A stretch of 23,845 bases of DNA from Paraclostridium ghonii (GTDB taxonomy: Bacteria > Bacillota > Clostridia > Peptostreptococcales > Peptostreptococcaceae). The notes below the pieces were generated by a model, which saw only the letters and a program-made list of their open reading frames with translations, searched no databases and was not told the DNA's origin. This document shows, piece by piece, positions 1 to 7,132 of this stretch (within the stretch, counting starts at the first letter, position 1; every line of letters begins with the position of its first letter). The DNA lies in the NCBI RefSeq assembly GCF_023653455.1, contig NZ_JAKEDR010000042.1:1-23845 (forward strand), read 5' to 3'. Position numbers and translations under genes: made by a program.

Positions 1-179
1 ATAATACTACTACTGTTGATGATGAGACGTATTTTATTTTAAAACAAATTTTTGAATCAATAAATAACGACAACTTGAATAATGCTCAAAGCTTAACTAA
101 AAAACTTATAAATCAAGAAACGAAAAAAGGAAATACTAATATAGGATTTTTAGAAGAAGCTTTAAACAATTTAATGTAA
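1..179 (+). CDS. 3' end of an unidentified protein (partial)
   Basis: An open frame enters from the left edge (codons in phase from base 3) and ends at TAA 177-179, giving about 58 C-terminal residues. They are polar and rich in Asn, Lys and Thr, with a probable amphipathic helical end (FLEEALNNLM). No catalytic motif is visible, and codon use matches the rest of the window. The N-terminal part lies outside the window, so no family can be named. The next gene starts about 80 bases downstream on the same strand with no terminator between, so the two may be cotranscribed. Confidence 0.6.
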   Translation, partial: NTTTVDDETYFILKQIFESINNDNLNNAQSLTKKLINQETKKGNTNIGFLEEALNNLM

Positions 180-258
180 GTTAAAATTTAATTAATACAA
201 ATAATAATAATTGAATATTATATTAATAAGGAGATTATTAAATTACGGGGGAATGATT

Positions 259-837
259 ATGGACAAATCTTTTTTTAATTGGTACACTCAATCACTCGGA
301 GGTATTATAGGTCTTATAGCTTGTATGTGTGCATATTTAAATGGCGATATGGCTGTATATGGAAATATTCTTCGCAATATAGATTCAATCGGCTTAGGAG
401 GGCTAATAGCAAGTTATACGCTGCTTCCTTTATGCATAGTTATAACATTCTTAGGAGTTATAGAATCTTATTCAAATAATGAAAATTTGCCAGACATTAA
501 TAAGAATATAGTTATAACAACAACATTAATAGGATTTATAGGATCTAAGCTATTTTTTATTATTCCAGCTATATTTATACTATTTAAATATTACTCAACA
601 TTTATATGTAGTAAAAAAGATTTAAATGTAAAAGTTTCTCAAGTATCTCAAGCAATTGAAGCAGCAGAATTCAAAAAAATAAATACTAAAAATGAAGAAG
701 CTAATAAAAATCTTATGAAAACTAAAATAGACATGGCTATAGAGCTGTTAATAAAAGGTGCTGATAAAAATTTTATATGTGAAATAACAGGCCTTACTCC
801 TCAAGAATTAGAGAATATAGAACAAAGGATACAATAA
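259..837 (+). CDS. Hypothetical membrane protein with cytoplasmic helical tail
   Basis: I do not recognise the family. The start at ATG 259 is chosen because GGGGG at 247-251 sits 7 bases upstream; ATG 253 is too close to it. The product is 192 residues. Three hydrophobic stretches at about residues 10-28, 43-68 and 79-106 look like membrane helices. A charged C-terminal tail of about 85 residues follows, predicted cytoplasmic. Its last 40 residues (AIELLIKGADKNFICEITGL, then a TPQEL stretch) resemble the helical tail found in many Rpn/PD-(D/E)XK family proteins, but the nuclease core is absent. A strong terminator follows directly, so this gene ends its transcript. Function is unknown. Confidence 0.75.
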   Translation: MDKSFFNWYTQSLGGIIGLIACMCAYLNGDMAVYGNILRNIDSIGLGGLIASYTLLPLCIVITFLGVIESYSNNENLPDINKNIVITTTLIGFIGSKLFFIIPAIFILFKYYSTFICSKKDLNVKVSQVSQAIEAAEFKKINTKNEEANKNLMKTKIDMAIELLIKGADKNFICEITGLTPQELENIEQRIQ

Positions 838-839
838 AT

Positions 840-878
840 AAAAGTGCTACTTTTTATAAAAGTAGCACTTTTTATTTT
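840..878 (+). terminator. Intrinsic terminator after the membrane protein gene
   Basis: A perfect 13-bp stem (AAAGTGCTACTTT at 841-853 with its complement at 859-871), a 5-base loop and a T-rich tail. It separates the first gene from the acc operon, and its tail runs into the accB promoter -35 region. Confidence 0.9.
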
Positions 879-921
879 GCAAAACCAAATTTTGTGATAT
901 AATGTTAGTACCAGGTAATAA
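876..921 (+). promoter_or_regulatory. accB promoter with FapR-like operator
   Basis: TATAAT at 898-903 is a perfect -10, with a TTTGCA/TTGCAA -35 at about 876-882 (15-16 base spacer). Right after the -10, bases 905-921 read TTAGTACCAGGTAATAA, an inverted repeat TTAGTACC-A-GGTAATAA with one mismatched pair. This resembles the 17-bp box of FapR, the malonyl-CoA-sensing repressor of lipid genes in Firmicutes. Its place over the start of transcription and in front of acetyl-CoA carboxylase fits feedback control by the pathway's product. The promoter is seen directly; FapR control is inferred from similarity. Confidence 0.7.
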
Positions 922-936
922 TATGAGGAGGTAATT

Positions 937-1413
937 ATGAAAGTAAACGAGATAAAAGAATTATTATTGACTATAGATAAAACTAATTTGACATATGTAA
1001 ATTTAAAAGATGAAAATTTTACCTTAGAAGTTTCTAAAGGTGAAATATCATTAAATACAAAAACAGCAACAGAAAATAGTAATGATGAATTTAAATTAGT
1101 AGAAGTAAATAATTCATATGAGGAAACTAACAAACAAGAAGCTATGGTGGACCTAGAAAAAAATGAAGATAACTTTCATATCATTAAGGCCCCTATAATG
1201 GGAACATACTATGAATCATCTAGCCCTGAGTCTAATGCATTTGTTAAAGTTGGAGATAAGGTTTCTAAGGGAGATACCCTTTGTATAATTGAAGCCATGA
1301 AGCTTATGAATGAAATAACTAGTGATGTAGATGGTGAAATAGTTGAACTTTTACCTAATAATGAAGATTTAGTTGAATACAATCAAGCTCTATTTAAGAT
1401 AAAAACAATTTAA
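937..1413 (+). CDS. accB: Acetyl-CoA carboxylase biotin carboxyl carrier protein
   Basis: Carries the biotin that shuttles CO2 from the biotin carboxylase (AccC) to the carboxyltransferase (AccDA), the first committed step of fatty acid synthesis in the cytoplasm. The protein has 158 residues, normal for AccB. A variable linker with Thr/Asn/Glu at about 35-78 is followed by a C-terminal biotinyl domain (80-158) with the signature EAMKLMNEI; Lys122 is the biotinylation site. AGGAGG lies just upstream of the ATG. It is the first gene of a four-gene operon, 13 bases ahead of accC, behind a promoter with a FapR-like operator. Confidence 0.95.
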   Translation: MKVNEIKELLLTIDKTNLTYVNLKDENFTLEVSKGEISLNTKTATENSNDEFKLVEVNNSYEETNKQEAMVDLEKNEDNFHIIKAPIMGTYYESSSPESNAFVKVGDKVSKGDTLCIIEAMKLMNEITSDVDGEIVELLPNNEDLVEYNQALFKIKTI

Positions 1414-1426
1414 TAGGAGGCAGTTT

Positions 1427-2782
1427 ATGATTAAAAGATTATTAATTGCAAACAGAGGAGATATAGCTGTTAGAATAATTCGTACATGTAAAGAACTTAA
1501 CATAGAGACAGTTGCTATATACTCTGAAATAGATAAAGAAAGTTTACACAGATATTTAGCGGATGAGTCTATATGTATAGGCCCTAATAATATAAGCAAA
1601 AGTTACAACAATATAGATAACATAATATACTTAGCAAAAAAGATGAATTGTGATGCTATCCACCCAGGATTTGGTTTTTTATCAGAAAACGCTAAATTTG
1701 CAAAAGCATGTACTGACAACAATATAATTTTTATTGGACCTACACCTGAACAGATAGAGCTAATGGGGAATAAATCAAAAGCACGTGAAACTATGATTAA
1801 ATTAGGCGTTCCAGTTGTTCCTGGGTCTAAATCAATTCTTAAGAACAAAGAAGAAGCTAAAAAGTTAGCTCAAACAATTGGGTATCCGGTTATGATAAAA
1901 GCCTCTAGTGGAGGTGGAGGTAAAGGAATGAGAATAGTCTATAATGAAAATGAATTTGATTCTCTATTCGATATTGCCAAAGCAGAATCTTTAGCTTCAT
2001 TTGGAGACAGCGATTTATATATGGAAAAATATATTGAAAACCCAAGACATATAGAAGTTCAAGTATTTGGAGATAGTTTTAATAATGCTATACATCTTGG
2101 AGATAGAGATTGCTCTATGCAAAGAAGAAACCAAAAACTTATAGAAGAATCTTTAAGTTTATATTTAGAGGATGAGCAAAGAGAAAAGTTATATGATACA
2201 TCAGTAAAAGTAACTAAAGGTATAGGTTATATAGGTGCTGGGACTATAGAGTTTATTGTAGATAAAAATAAGAACTTTTACTTTATCGAGATGAACACAA
2301 GAATCCAAGTTGAACATCCAGTAACAGAAATGATAACAGGTATAGACCTTATAAAGTTACAAATACTTATTGCAAGTGAAAAGGAAATACCATTTAAACA
2401 AGAAGATATATGCTTTAGAGGACATGCAATTGAGTGTAGAATAAATGCTGAAGACTCTGATAATGATTTTAGACCATGTCCAGGTAAAATAGAATCTATT
2501 CATATTCCTGGGGGATTCGGAGTAAGATTTGATACATTCATATACCCTGGATATACAGTTCCTCCAATATATGATTCTATGCTAGGTAAGTTAATTTGTA
2601 TAGCAGACACTAGAGAAGAATGTATAAATAGAATGAATAGAGCTTTAGATGAGATAATTATAGAAGGAGTTACTACCAATATAAACTTTCAAAAGCATCT
2701 TATAAATTCTAGTGAGTTTATGAATAATACTCATCATACAAAATTTATAGAAACTAGTTTTATAAAAAGCTTAAAAGCTTAA
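1427..2782 (+). CDS. accC: Acetyl-CoA carboxylase, biotin carboxylase subunit
   Basis: ATP-dependent carboxylation of the biotin on AccB, using bicarbonate. The length of 451 residues is typical. The start ATG follows AGGAGG. It shows the N-terminal biotin carboxylase domain (IANRGDIAVRIIRT), the ATP-grasp glycine-rich loop KASSGGGGKGMR at 158-169, and the active-site segment EMNTRIQVEHPVTE, in which Glu288, Asn290, Arg292 and Glu296 fall at the same numbers as in E. coli AccC. The C-terminal domain (CRINAEDSDNDFRPCPGKI) is intact. Unlike a pyruvate carboxylase there is no fused transferase, consistent with separate accD and accA downstream. Confidence 0.97.
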   Translation: MIKRLLIANRGDIAVRIIRTCKELNIETVAIYSEIDKESLHRYLADESICIGPNNISKSYNNIDNIIYLAKKMNCDAIHPGFGFLSENAKFAKACTDNNIIFIGPTPEQIELMGNKSKARETMIKLGVPVVPGSKSILKNKEEAKKLAQTIGYPVMIKASSGGGGKGMRIVYNENEFDSLFDIAKAESLASFGDSDLYMEKYIENPRHIEVQVFGDSFNNAIHLGDRDCSMQRRNQKLIEESLSLYLEDEQREKLYDTSVKVTKGIGYIGAGTIEFIVDKNKNFYFIEMNTRIQVEHPVTEMITGIDLIKLQILIASEKEIPFKQEDICFRGHAIECRINAEDSDNDFRPCPGKIESIHIPGGFGVRFDTFIYPGYTVPPIYDSMLGKLICIADTREECINRMNRALDEIIIEGVTTNINFQKHLINSSEFMNNTHHTKFIETSFIKSLKA

Positions 2783-2800
2783 GTTAAGGAGATTTTGATT

Positions 2801-3697
2801 ATGATTAAGAAATTCCTAAATAGAAAAGGGCAGAATTATGCAGTTGTCCATTTAAATCAAAATTTTAAAGAAAATAGTGTAGATGATAAATTTTGGATTT
2901 ATTGTGATACTTGTAAAAATCAAGTGTTTAGGAAAGATATTGAAGAAAACCTAAATATATGTCCAAAATGTAACAAACACTATGATTTTTCTGCTAGAGA
3001 TAGAGTTAAATTACTACTAGATGGCCATAGTTTTGAAGAATTTGATTATAATGTAGAGTTTAAAAACATATTAAACTTCCCTGATTATGAGGGTAAAATA
3101 TCAAAGTATAAAGATTCTACAAATGAAAAAGAAGCTGTTATAACAGGAAAAGGACTTATAAATGGTATAAATGTTGTACTATGTGTAATGAACCCTAAGT
3201 TCATGATGGGAAGTATGGGTGCTATAGTAGGTGAAAAAATAACTCTAGCTATAGAATATGCTATTGATAATAAACTTCCTGTAATAATTTGTTGCGCATC
3301 TGGAGGAGCTAGAATGCAAGAGGGGATGGTATCTCTTATGCAAATGGCAAAAACATCTCAAGCTCTTTCAAGATTATCAGATGCAGGGCTTTTATATATA
3401 TCTATACTTACGAATCCTACAACGGGAGGAGTTACTGCAAGTTTTGCAACACTTGGAGATATAATTATAGCAGAGCCTAATGCTCTAATTGCTTTTGCTG
3501 GTCCTAGGGTTATAAAACAAACTATTAAGCAAGATTTGCCTAAAGGATTCCAGACAGCTGAGTTTTTATTAGATCACGGTTTTGTGGATCTTATAGTTAA
3601 TAGAGATCAAATGAAAGATACTTTATTTAACTTATTAAGCTTACATGGTTATGATTATTGTAAAGAAGGTGATTTAATTGCACAAACAGAACATTAG
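2801..3697 (+). CDS. accD: Acetyl-CoA carboxylase carboxyltransferase subunit beta
   Basis: Forms the carboxyltransferase with AccA and moves the carboxyl group from biotin to acetyl-CoA, giving malonyl-CoA. ATG 2801 is chosen: AAGGAG at 2786-2791 is 9 bases away, whereas the in-frame TTG at 2795 is too close to it. The protein has 298 residues. An N-terminal zinc ribbon has Cys35, Cys38, Cys54 and Cys57 (CDTC...CPKC), as in bacterial AccD. The crotonase-fold core has the acyl-CoA oxyanion-hole region ASGGARMQEG and the TTGGVTASFATLGD stretch. The 3' end overlaps accA by 20 bases, suggesting translational coupling for equal subunit supply. Confidence 0.96.
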   Translation: MIKKFLNRKGQNYAVVHLNQNFKENSVDDKFWIYCDTCKNQVFRKDIEENLNICPKCNKHYDFSARDRVKLLLDGHSFEEFDYNVEFKNILNFPDYEGKISKYKDSTNEKEAVITGKGLINGINVVLCVMNPKFMMGSMGAIVGEKITLAIEYAIDNKLPVIICCASGGARMQEGMVSLMQMAKTSQALSRLSDAGLLYISILTNPTTGGVTASFATLGDIIIAEPNALIAFAGPRVIKQTIKQDLPKGFQTAEFLLDHGFVDLIVNRDQMKDTLFNLLSLHGYDYCKEGDLIAQTEH

Positions 3698-4628
3698 TTC
3701 GGAATCCGATATAAATAAGATAAAAGAAAGCATAAAACAATTAAAACAACTGTCAAATCAAGGTAATATAGATTTAAGCAGTGAAATAGAAAAATTAGAA
3801 ATAAAACTTAAAAGTATTGAAAACACTAAACCTAAAGAATTATCTGCTTGGGATAAAGTTTCTATAAGTAGAGATATCAAAAGACCAAGTGCCAAAAACT
3901 ACATAGAGAACATTTGTTCTCTATTCGTAGAACTGCATGGAGATAGACTATATAAAGACGATCCTTCAATAATTGGAGGAATAGGTAAGATAGGGAACTT
4001 TGAGGTTACATTAATCGGACATCAAAAGGGAAAAGACATAAATGAGCAAATAAAAAGAAACTTTGGAATGCCTCATCCAGAAGGTTATAGAAAAGCATTA
4101 AGGCTTATGAAGCAAGCTGAAAAGTTTAATAGGCCAATTGTTACTTTTATAGATACACCAGGAGCATTTTGTGGAATAGAAGCTGAAGAGCGCGGTCAAG
4201 GAGAAGCCATTGCAAAAAATTTACTTGAAATGAGTTCTCTTAAAGTACCTATCCTTTCTATTGTTATCGGAGAAGGGGGTAGTGGAGGAGCACTAGGAAT
4301 AGGGGTATCAAATGAGATAGCAATGCTTCAAAACTCAGTATATTCGGTAATTTCCCCTGAAGGATTGTCAAGTATCCTATTTAAAGATGCTTCTAAGTCA
4401 AAAGAAGCTAGTGAAATAATGAAACTTACAAGTTCGGATTTGAAAAATTTAGGAATAATTGATCATATTATAGAGGAACCTATTGGTACAGCTCATAGTG
4501 ATATAGAAGCTGTATCAAGTGATATTAAACATTATATAATTAACAGGTTGAATTTTTATAAAGATTTCTCTAAAGATGAAATAGTAAATCATAGGTATGG
4601 AAAGTTTAGAAATATCGGAGTCTATTAA
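3678..4628 (+). CDS. accA: Acetyl-CoA carboxylase carboxyltransferase subunit alpha
   Basis: Partner of AccD in the heterotetrameric carboxyltransferase. The best start is TTG 3678, five bases after an AAGGTGA ribosome site and inside the end of accD; there is no good ATG nearby. The result is 316 residues, normal for AccA. An N-terminal helical segment (about 1-50) precedes the core with LHGDR, IGHQKGKD, FGMPHPEGYRKALRLM, the glycine-rich FIDTPGAFCGIEAEERGQGE and GEGGSGGALGIG, all hallmark AccA stretches. It is the last gene of the operon; the terminator stem begins within its final codons. Confidence 0.95.
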   Translation: MHKQNISSESDINKIKESIKQLKQLSNQGNIDLSSEIEKLEIKLKSIENTKPKELSAWDKVSISRDIKRPSAKNYIENICSLFVELHGDRLYKDDPSIIGGIGKIGNFEVTLIGHQKGKDINEQIKRNFGMPHPEGYRKALRLMKQAEKFNRPIVTFIDTPGAFCGIEAEERGQGEAIAKNLLEMSSLKVPILSIVIGEGGSGGALGIGVSNEIAMLQNSVYSVISPEGLSSILFKDASKSKEASEIMKLTSSDLKNLGIIDHIIEEPIGTAHSDIEAVSSDIKHYIINRLNFYKDFSKDEIVNHRYGKFRNIGVY

Positions 4629-4650
4629 GTAAATCTTAATAGACTTTTTT
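4619..4650 (+). terminator. Terminator of the acc operon
   Basis: A perfect 11-bp stem, AGTCTATTAAG (4619-4629) with CTTAATAGACT (4635-4645), loop TAAAT, then TTTTT. The left arm includes the last codons and stop of accA. Confidence 0.92.
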
Positions 4651-4707
4651 AATTATTTGGAAATTATATTGAGTTTTGAAATATTGATAAACGAATTTTT
4701 AAAAAAT

Positions 4708-4734
4708 AGAGGATTTTAATTATTTTTATAGAAT
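4708..4734 (+). promoter_or_regulatory. Sigma-H-type promoter of spoVS
   Basis: AGAGGATTT (-35, AGGATTT at 4710-4716) and ATAGAAT (-10, GAAT at 4731-4734) are separated by 14 bases. This matches the sigma-H consensus RnAGGAWWT / RnnGAAT with the spacing I recall for the B. subtilis spoVG promoter. spoVS is a known sigma-H target in Bacillus, so early-sporulation expression is a reasonable inference. It lies about 75 bases upstream of the spoVS start. Confidence 0.75.
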
Positions 4735-4809
4735 TTGTAGTTAAATAGGATACTATGCAATCTAATAATTAATACTATACTACAAAGAAATTAAGAGGGG
4801 GATATTGAA

Positions 4810-5070
4810 ATGGATGTATTAAAAGTTTCATCAAAATCTAATCCAAATTCTGTAGCAGGGGCATTAGCAGGAGTTATAAGAGAAAATGGTAGTGCAGAAA
4901 TTCAAGCTATTGGTGCAGGCGCTTTAAATCAAGCTATTAAGGCAATTGCTGTAGCTAGAGGATTTGTTGCACCAAGTGGTATAGATCTAGTGTGCGTTCC
5001 ATCATTTACTGATGTAAATATAGACGGAGAAGAGAGAACAGCTATTAAACTTATAGTAAATCACAGATAA
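4810..5070 (+). CDS. spoVS: Stage V sporulation protein S
   Basis: A small conserved DNA/RNA-binding-type protein (Alba-like fold family) needed for normal spore coat and cortex formation in Bacillus; its molecular role is not settled. At 86 residues it has the family's usual length. The very conserved stretches KVSSKSNPNSVAGALAGVIR, GAGALNQAIKAIAVARG and DEERTAIKL-like end (GEERTAIKLIVNHR) are all present. GAGGGGGA lies just upstream of the ATG. It is monocistronic, flanked by the acc operon terminator and its own terminator, behind a sigma-H-like promoter. Confidence 0.96.
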   Translation: MDVLKVSSKSNPNSVAGALAGVIRENGSAEIQAIGAGALNQAIKAIAVARGFVAPSGIDLVCVPSFTDVNIDGEERTAIKLIVNHR

Positions 5071-5106
5071 CTAAAAGAGACTATTTTCATAGTCTCTTTT
5101 AGTTTT
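5071..5106 (+). terminator. Terminator of spoVS
   Basis: Starts right after the stop codon: a perfect 14-bp stem CTAAAAGAGACTAT / ATAGTCTCTTTTAG with loop TTTC, followed by TTTT. Confidence 0.93.
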
Positions 5107-5171
5107 AATTCCCAGTTTATGAACTTTCACAATTCTCCTATTTTTTAGTAAAATTTTCATTTATCTGTTTT

Positions 5172-5201
5172 TGAATAAGATATATATATTAGGAAAATAT
5201 A
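5172..5201 (+). promoter_or_regulatory. Possible sigma-G-like promoter of the spore protein gene
   Basis: TGAATA at 5172-5177, 17 bases, then AAATATA at 5195-5201. The -35 matches the sigma-G/sigma-F type well, but the -10 matches CATNNTA at only 5 of 7 positions. It lies 27 bases upstream of an sspH-like gene, a class usually made in the forespore. The match is weak. Confidence 0.3.
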
Positions 5202-5227
5202 AATTAAGAAATATAAGGAGGTGTAAT

Positions 5228-5416
5228 ATGCAACTTAGAAGAGCAGCAGAGATATGTAATAATAAGGACAACGATAATATTACATTGTATTACTATAATA
5301 AACCTGTAAAACTAGTTAGTGTTGATAATAATATTGGGACAGCATATGTAAAGTCTTTAAATGATAATTCAAAATTTGAGGTTGATTTAGAATCATTACA
5401 TGAAAAAGAAATTTAA
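5228..5416 (+). CDS. sspH: H-type small acid-soluble spore protein
   Basis: A 62-residue protein whose pattern matches the H-type SASP family: MxxxRAxEI at the start, a central Y(Y)NxPVxLxSVDxxxGTAxV block and a C-terminal EVDLxxLxE. These minor spore proteins are made in the forespore and packed in the spore core; they are unrelated to the DNA-coating alpha/beta SASPs. AAGGAGGTG immediately upstream fixes the start at ATG 5228; the frame stays open further upstream, but that part lacks a ribosome site. A very stable terminator follows. Next to spoVS it makes a small sporulation pair, each gene with its own signals. Confidence 0.85.
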   Translation: MQLRRAAEICNNKDNDNITLYYYNKPVKLVSVDNNIGTAYVKSLNDNSKFEVDLESLHEKEI

Positions 5417-5419
5417 ATA

Positions 5420-5467
5420 AAAAAGTCATTTTAAGCTTAAAACTTAGCTTAAAATGACTTTTTTATT
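5420..5467 (+). terminator. Terminator of sspH
   Basis: A perfect 18-bp stem (AAAAAGTCATTTTAAGCT at 5420-5437 with its complement at 5446-5463), an 8-base loop and a T-rich tail. Confidence 0.93.
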
Positions 5468-5514
5468 TTTAAGTTGTAGTTTCTCAAGAGTTCTTAACCT
5501 TGCGATAGTGATTG

Positions 5515-5542
5515 TATGATATGATTTAATAACCATATCATA
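5515..5542. repeat. Inverted repeat (9-bp arms)
   Basis: TATGATATG at 5515-5523 is the perfect complement of CATATCATA at 5534-5542, with a 10-base spacer. There is no T tail, so it is not an obvious terminator. It could be an operator or chance in AT-rich DNA. Confidence 0.4.
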
Positions 5543-5631
5543 TATAATTAATAAATTTACTATAAATATCATTATATAAAATTGGAATATTATACACATA
5601 AATATGTAGAGAGTAGTATAGTTTTCAATAT

Positions 5632-5669
5632 ATAACTATCCTTTAAATGTATATTTAGGGTATAGTTAT
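5632..5669. repeat. Long hairpin in the spacer
   Basis: Two 17-base arms (5632-5648 and 5653-5669) pair with a single mismatch and two G-U pairs around the loop GTAT. The outer 8 bp, ATAACTAT/ATAGTTAT, are perfect. The role is unknown; weak T-rich sequence follows on the plus strand. Confidence 0.45.
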
Positions 5670-5907
5670 TATTAAATTTAATATATACCTATATTCGCTT
5701 GATTTTTATGTGATTACAACAAACTATGTTCAATACTATTTTTGTTCACAAAACAAATAAAATAATAATAATTATTTTATATTATCTACAAATCATTAAA
5801 TCATTTTTATACATATACTTTATTTGTTTAATTATTCTACATATTTCTTCGTATAAAACTATCATTTTACATTTTAATCTACGCAAACATTTCGCACTAA
5901 ATAATAA

Positions 5908-5965
5908 AGCTCCAACATATATTCCCTTACGATTATTACTATTAGGGCTGCTATATGTTGGAGCT
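5908..5965 (-). terminator. Inverted repeat, probable terminator of the 4-hydroxybutyrate operon
   Basis: Perfect 14-bp arms AGCTCCAACATATA (5908-5921) and complement (5952-5965) enclose 30 bases, and the pairing extends outward (TAATA/TATTA) with one extra base. It lies 22 bases beyond the 4hbD stop. The tail on the minus strand is only moderately T-rich (TTATTATTTA), and the large loop is unusual. It could instead be a small inverted-repeat element. Confidence 0.5.
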
Positions 5966-5986
5966 TATTAAATAACTATTTAATTT

Positions 5987-7108
5987 TTAATTGTACAGCT
6001 TACAGTAAATATTAGCCATATCTTCAACATCCATAGGAGCATAATTATTTCCTAAAAGTCTCTGTTGAGTTTCAATTACACTTTGAGCAAATCCCTTTAT
6101 TTCTTCTTCTTTCATTCCATATTCTTTTAAAGGTTTTTTAGCAATTAAATTACTTAATAAATTTTCTAAAGTTTCATATACATCTTCACCAGGTTTCACT
6201 TCTAAAATTTGTGAAAGTAATTCATTTAAATTTGCTATTTTACCTGTAGGTTTTTTACTATTATAGTATCTAAATACTTCTATAAAAAATTGATAGTTAG
6301 CTTCACCATGAGGGACATGATATTTTCCTCCTAATGGATAAGAAAGGGCATGTACTGCTCCAACTCCCGCATTACCAAAGGCGATTCCTGCATAGTTACT
6401 AGCTATTAAAAAGTCTTCTATTATCTCTTTTCTATAATCTTTACCATTTGCTATAACCTTTTTATAACCATCTATTATCATTTTAATTGCCTCTATACTA
6501 AACATTTCTGTAAAGCTGTTTGCTTTTGGTGAAACATATGCTTCTATAGCATGTATTAATGCATCTATAGAGCTATACATAAAGAAATCATAAGGTAATC
6601 CTTTAACAAGTTCTGGAATAAGTACAGCATAATCTGGATATAATTCAGGCCCTGCAAGTCCCATCTTTGTTTCTTTACTCTTTATTTCTGCAATTGATAT
6701 ATTTGTAACTTCACTACCTGTACCACATGTTGTAGGTACTATTATAAGTTCCTTATTTTTTATTGCAGGTGTTGTTTTTTCAAAAAGTGCACAAGATGAA
6801 TCAACTTCTTTAAGTGCTAATATTTTCGATACATCAATAATTGAGCCCCCTCCAATTGCTACTACTCTCTTAAGATTTTTAGGAGCCATATGCTTAATTA
6901 TTGCATCAATTATATCATCTGAAGGTTCTTTTAAATTGTAGTCTTCTTGAAAAATATATTCACTACCAATATTTAAATCTTTTAAGAAAAAGTCATATAA
7001 AAATTTATTTGTAAATATTAAATCTCCACTACCTATTTTAAACTCCTCAACAAAATCTTGACAAGTGTCAAACTTAAAAATTTGAGGTTTTAATTCTATC
7101 AGTTTCAT
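5987..7108 (-). CDS. 4hbD: 4-hydroxybutyrate dehydrogenase (iron-type alcohol dehydrogenase)
   Basis: Reduces succinate semialdehyde to 4-hydroxybutyrate with NADH. The 373-residue protein has the layout of the iron-dependent group III alcohol dehydrogenases: nucleotide-binding GGGSIIDVSK, then PTTCGTGSEVT, and the metal-binding region DALIHAIEAYVS with HALSYPLGGKYHVPHGEAN, which carries the histidine ligands. The start follows AAGGAGG. It is the last gene of the operon, 24 bases beyond sucD. The succinate semialdehyde substrate is assigned from its place after the CoA-dependent succinate semialdehyde dehydrogenase and before the CoA transferase and dehydratase; the family itself has wide substrate use. 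Confidence 0.9.
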   Translation of the reverse strand: MKLIELKPQIFKFDTCQDFVEEFKIGSGDLIFTNKFLYDFFLKDLNIGSEYIFQEDYNLKEPSDDIIDAIIKHMAPKNLKRVVAIGGGSIIDVSKILALKEVDSSCALFEKTTPAIKNKELIIVPTTCGTGSEVTNISIAEIKSKETKMGLAGPELYPDYAVLIPELVKGLPYDFFMYSSIDALIHAIEAYVSPKANSFTEMFSIEAIKMIIDGYKKVIANGKDYRKEIIEDFLIASNYAGIAFGNAGVGAVHALSYPLGGKYHVPHGEANYQFFIEVFRYYNSKKPTGKIANLNELLSQILEVKPGEDVYETLENLLSNLIAKKPLKEYGMKEEEIKGFAQSVIETQQRLLGNNYAPMDVEDMANIYCKLYN

Positions 7109-7132
7109 TGGAATTCCTCCTTTACTTAAAGT

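Larger units (their letters stand above)
5468..5907. other. Gene-free AT-rich spacer
   Basis: I see no credible gene in this stretch. An 81-codon open frame at 5726-5971 has no ribosome site, has a composition set by AT-richness and runs through the inverted repeat at 5908-5965, so I do not call it. The spacer separates the plus-strand sporulation genes from the convergent 4-hydroxybutyrate operon and holds two hairpins, listed separately. Confidence 0.6.

Noticed and set aside
1390..1848. Antisense open frames inside accC and other long genes
   Set aside because: Shadows of strongly supported genes with no ribosome sites of their own.
5726..5971. 81-codon plus-strand open frame
   Set aside because: No ribosome site, composition typical of random AT-rich DNA, and it runs through the 5908-5965 inverted repeat.
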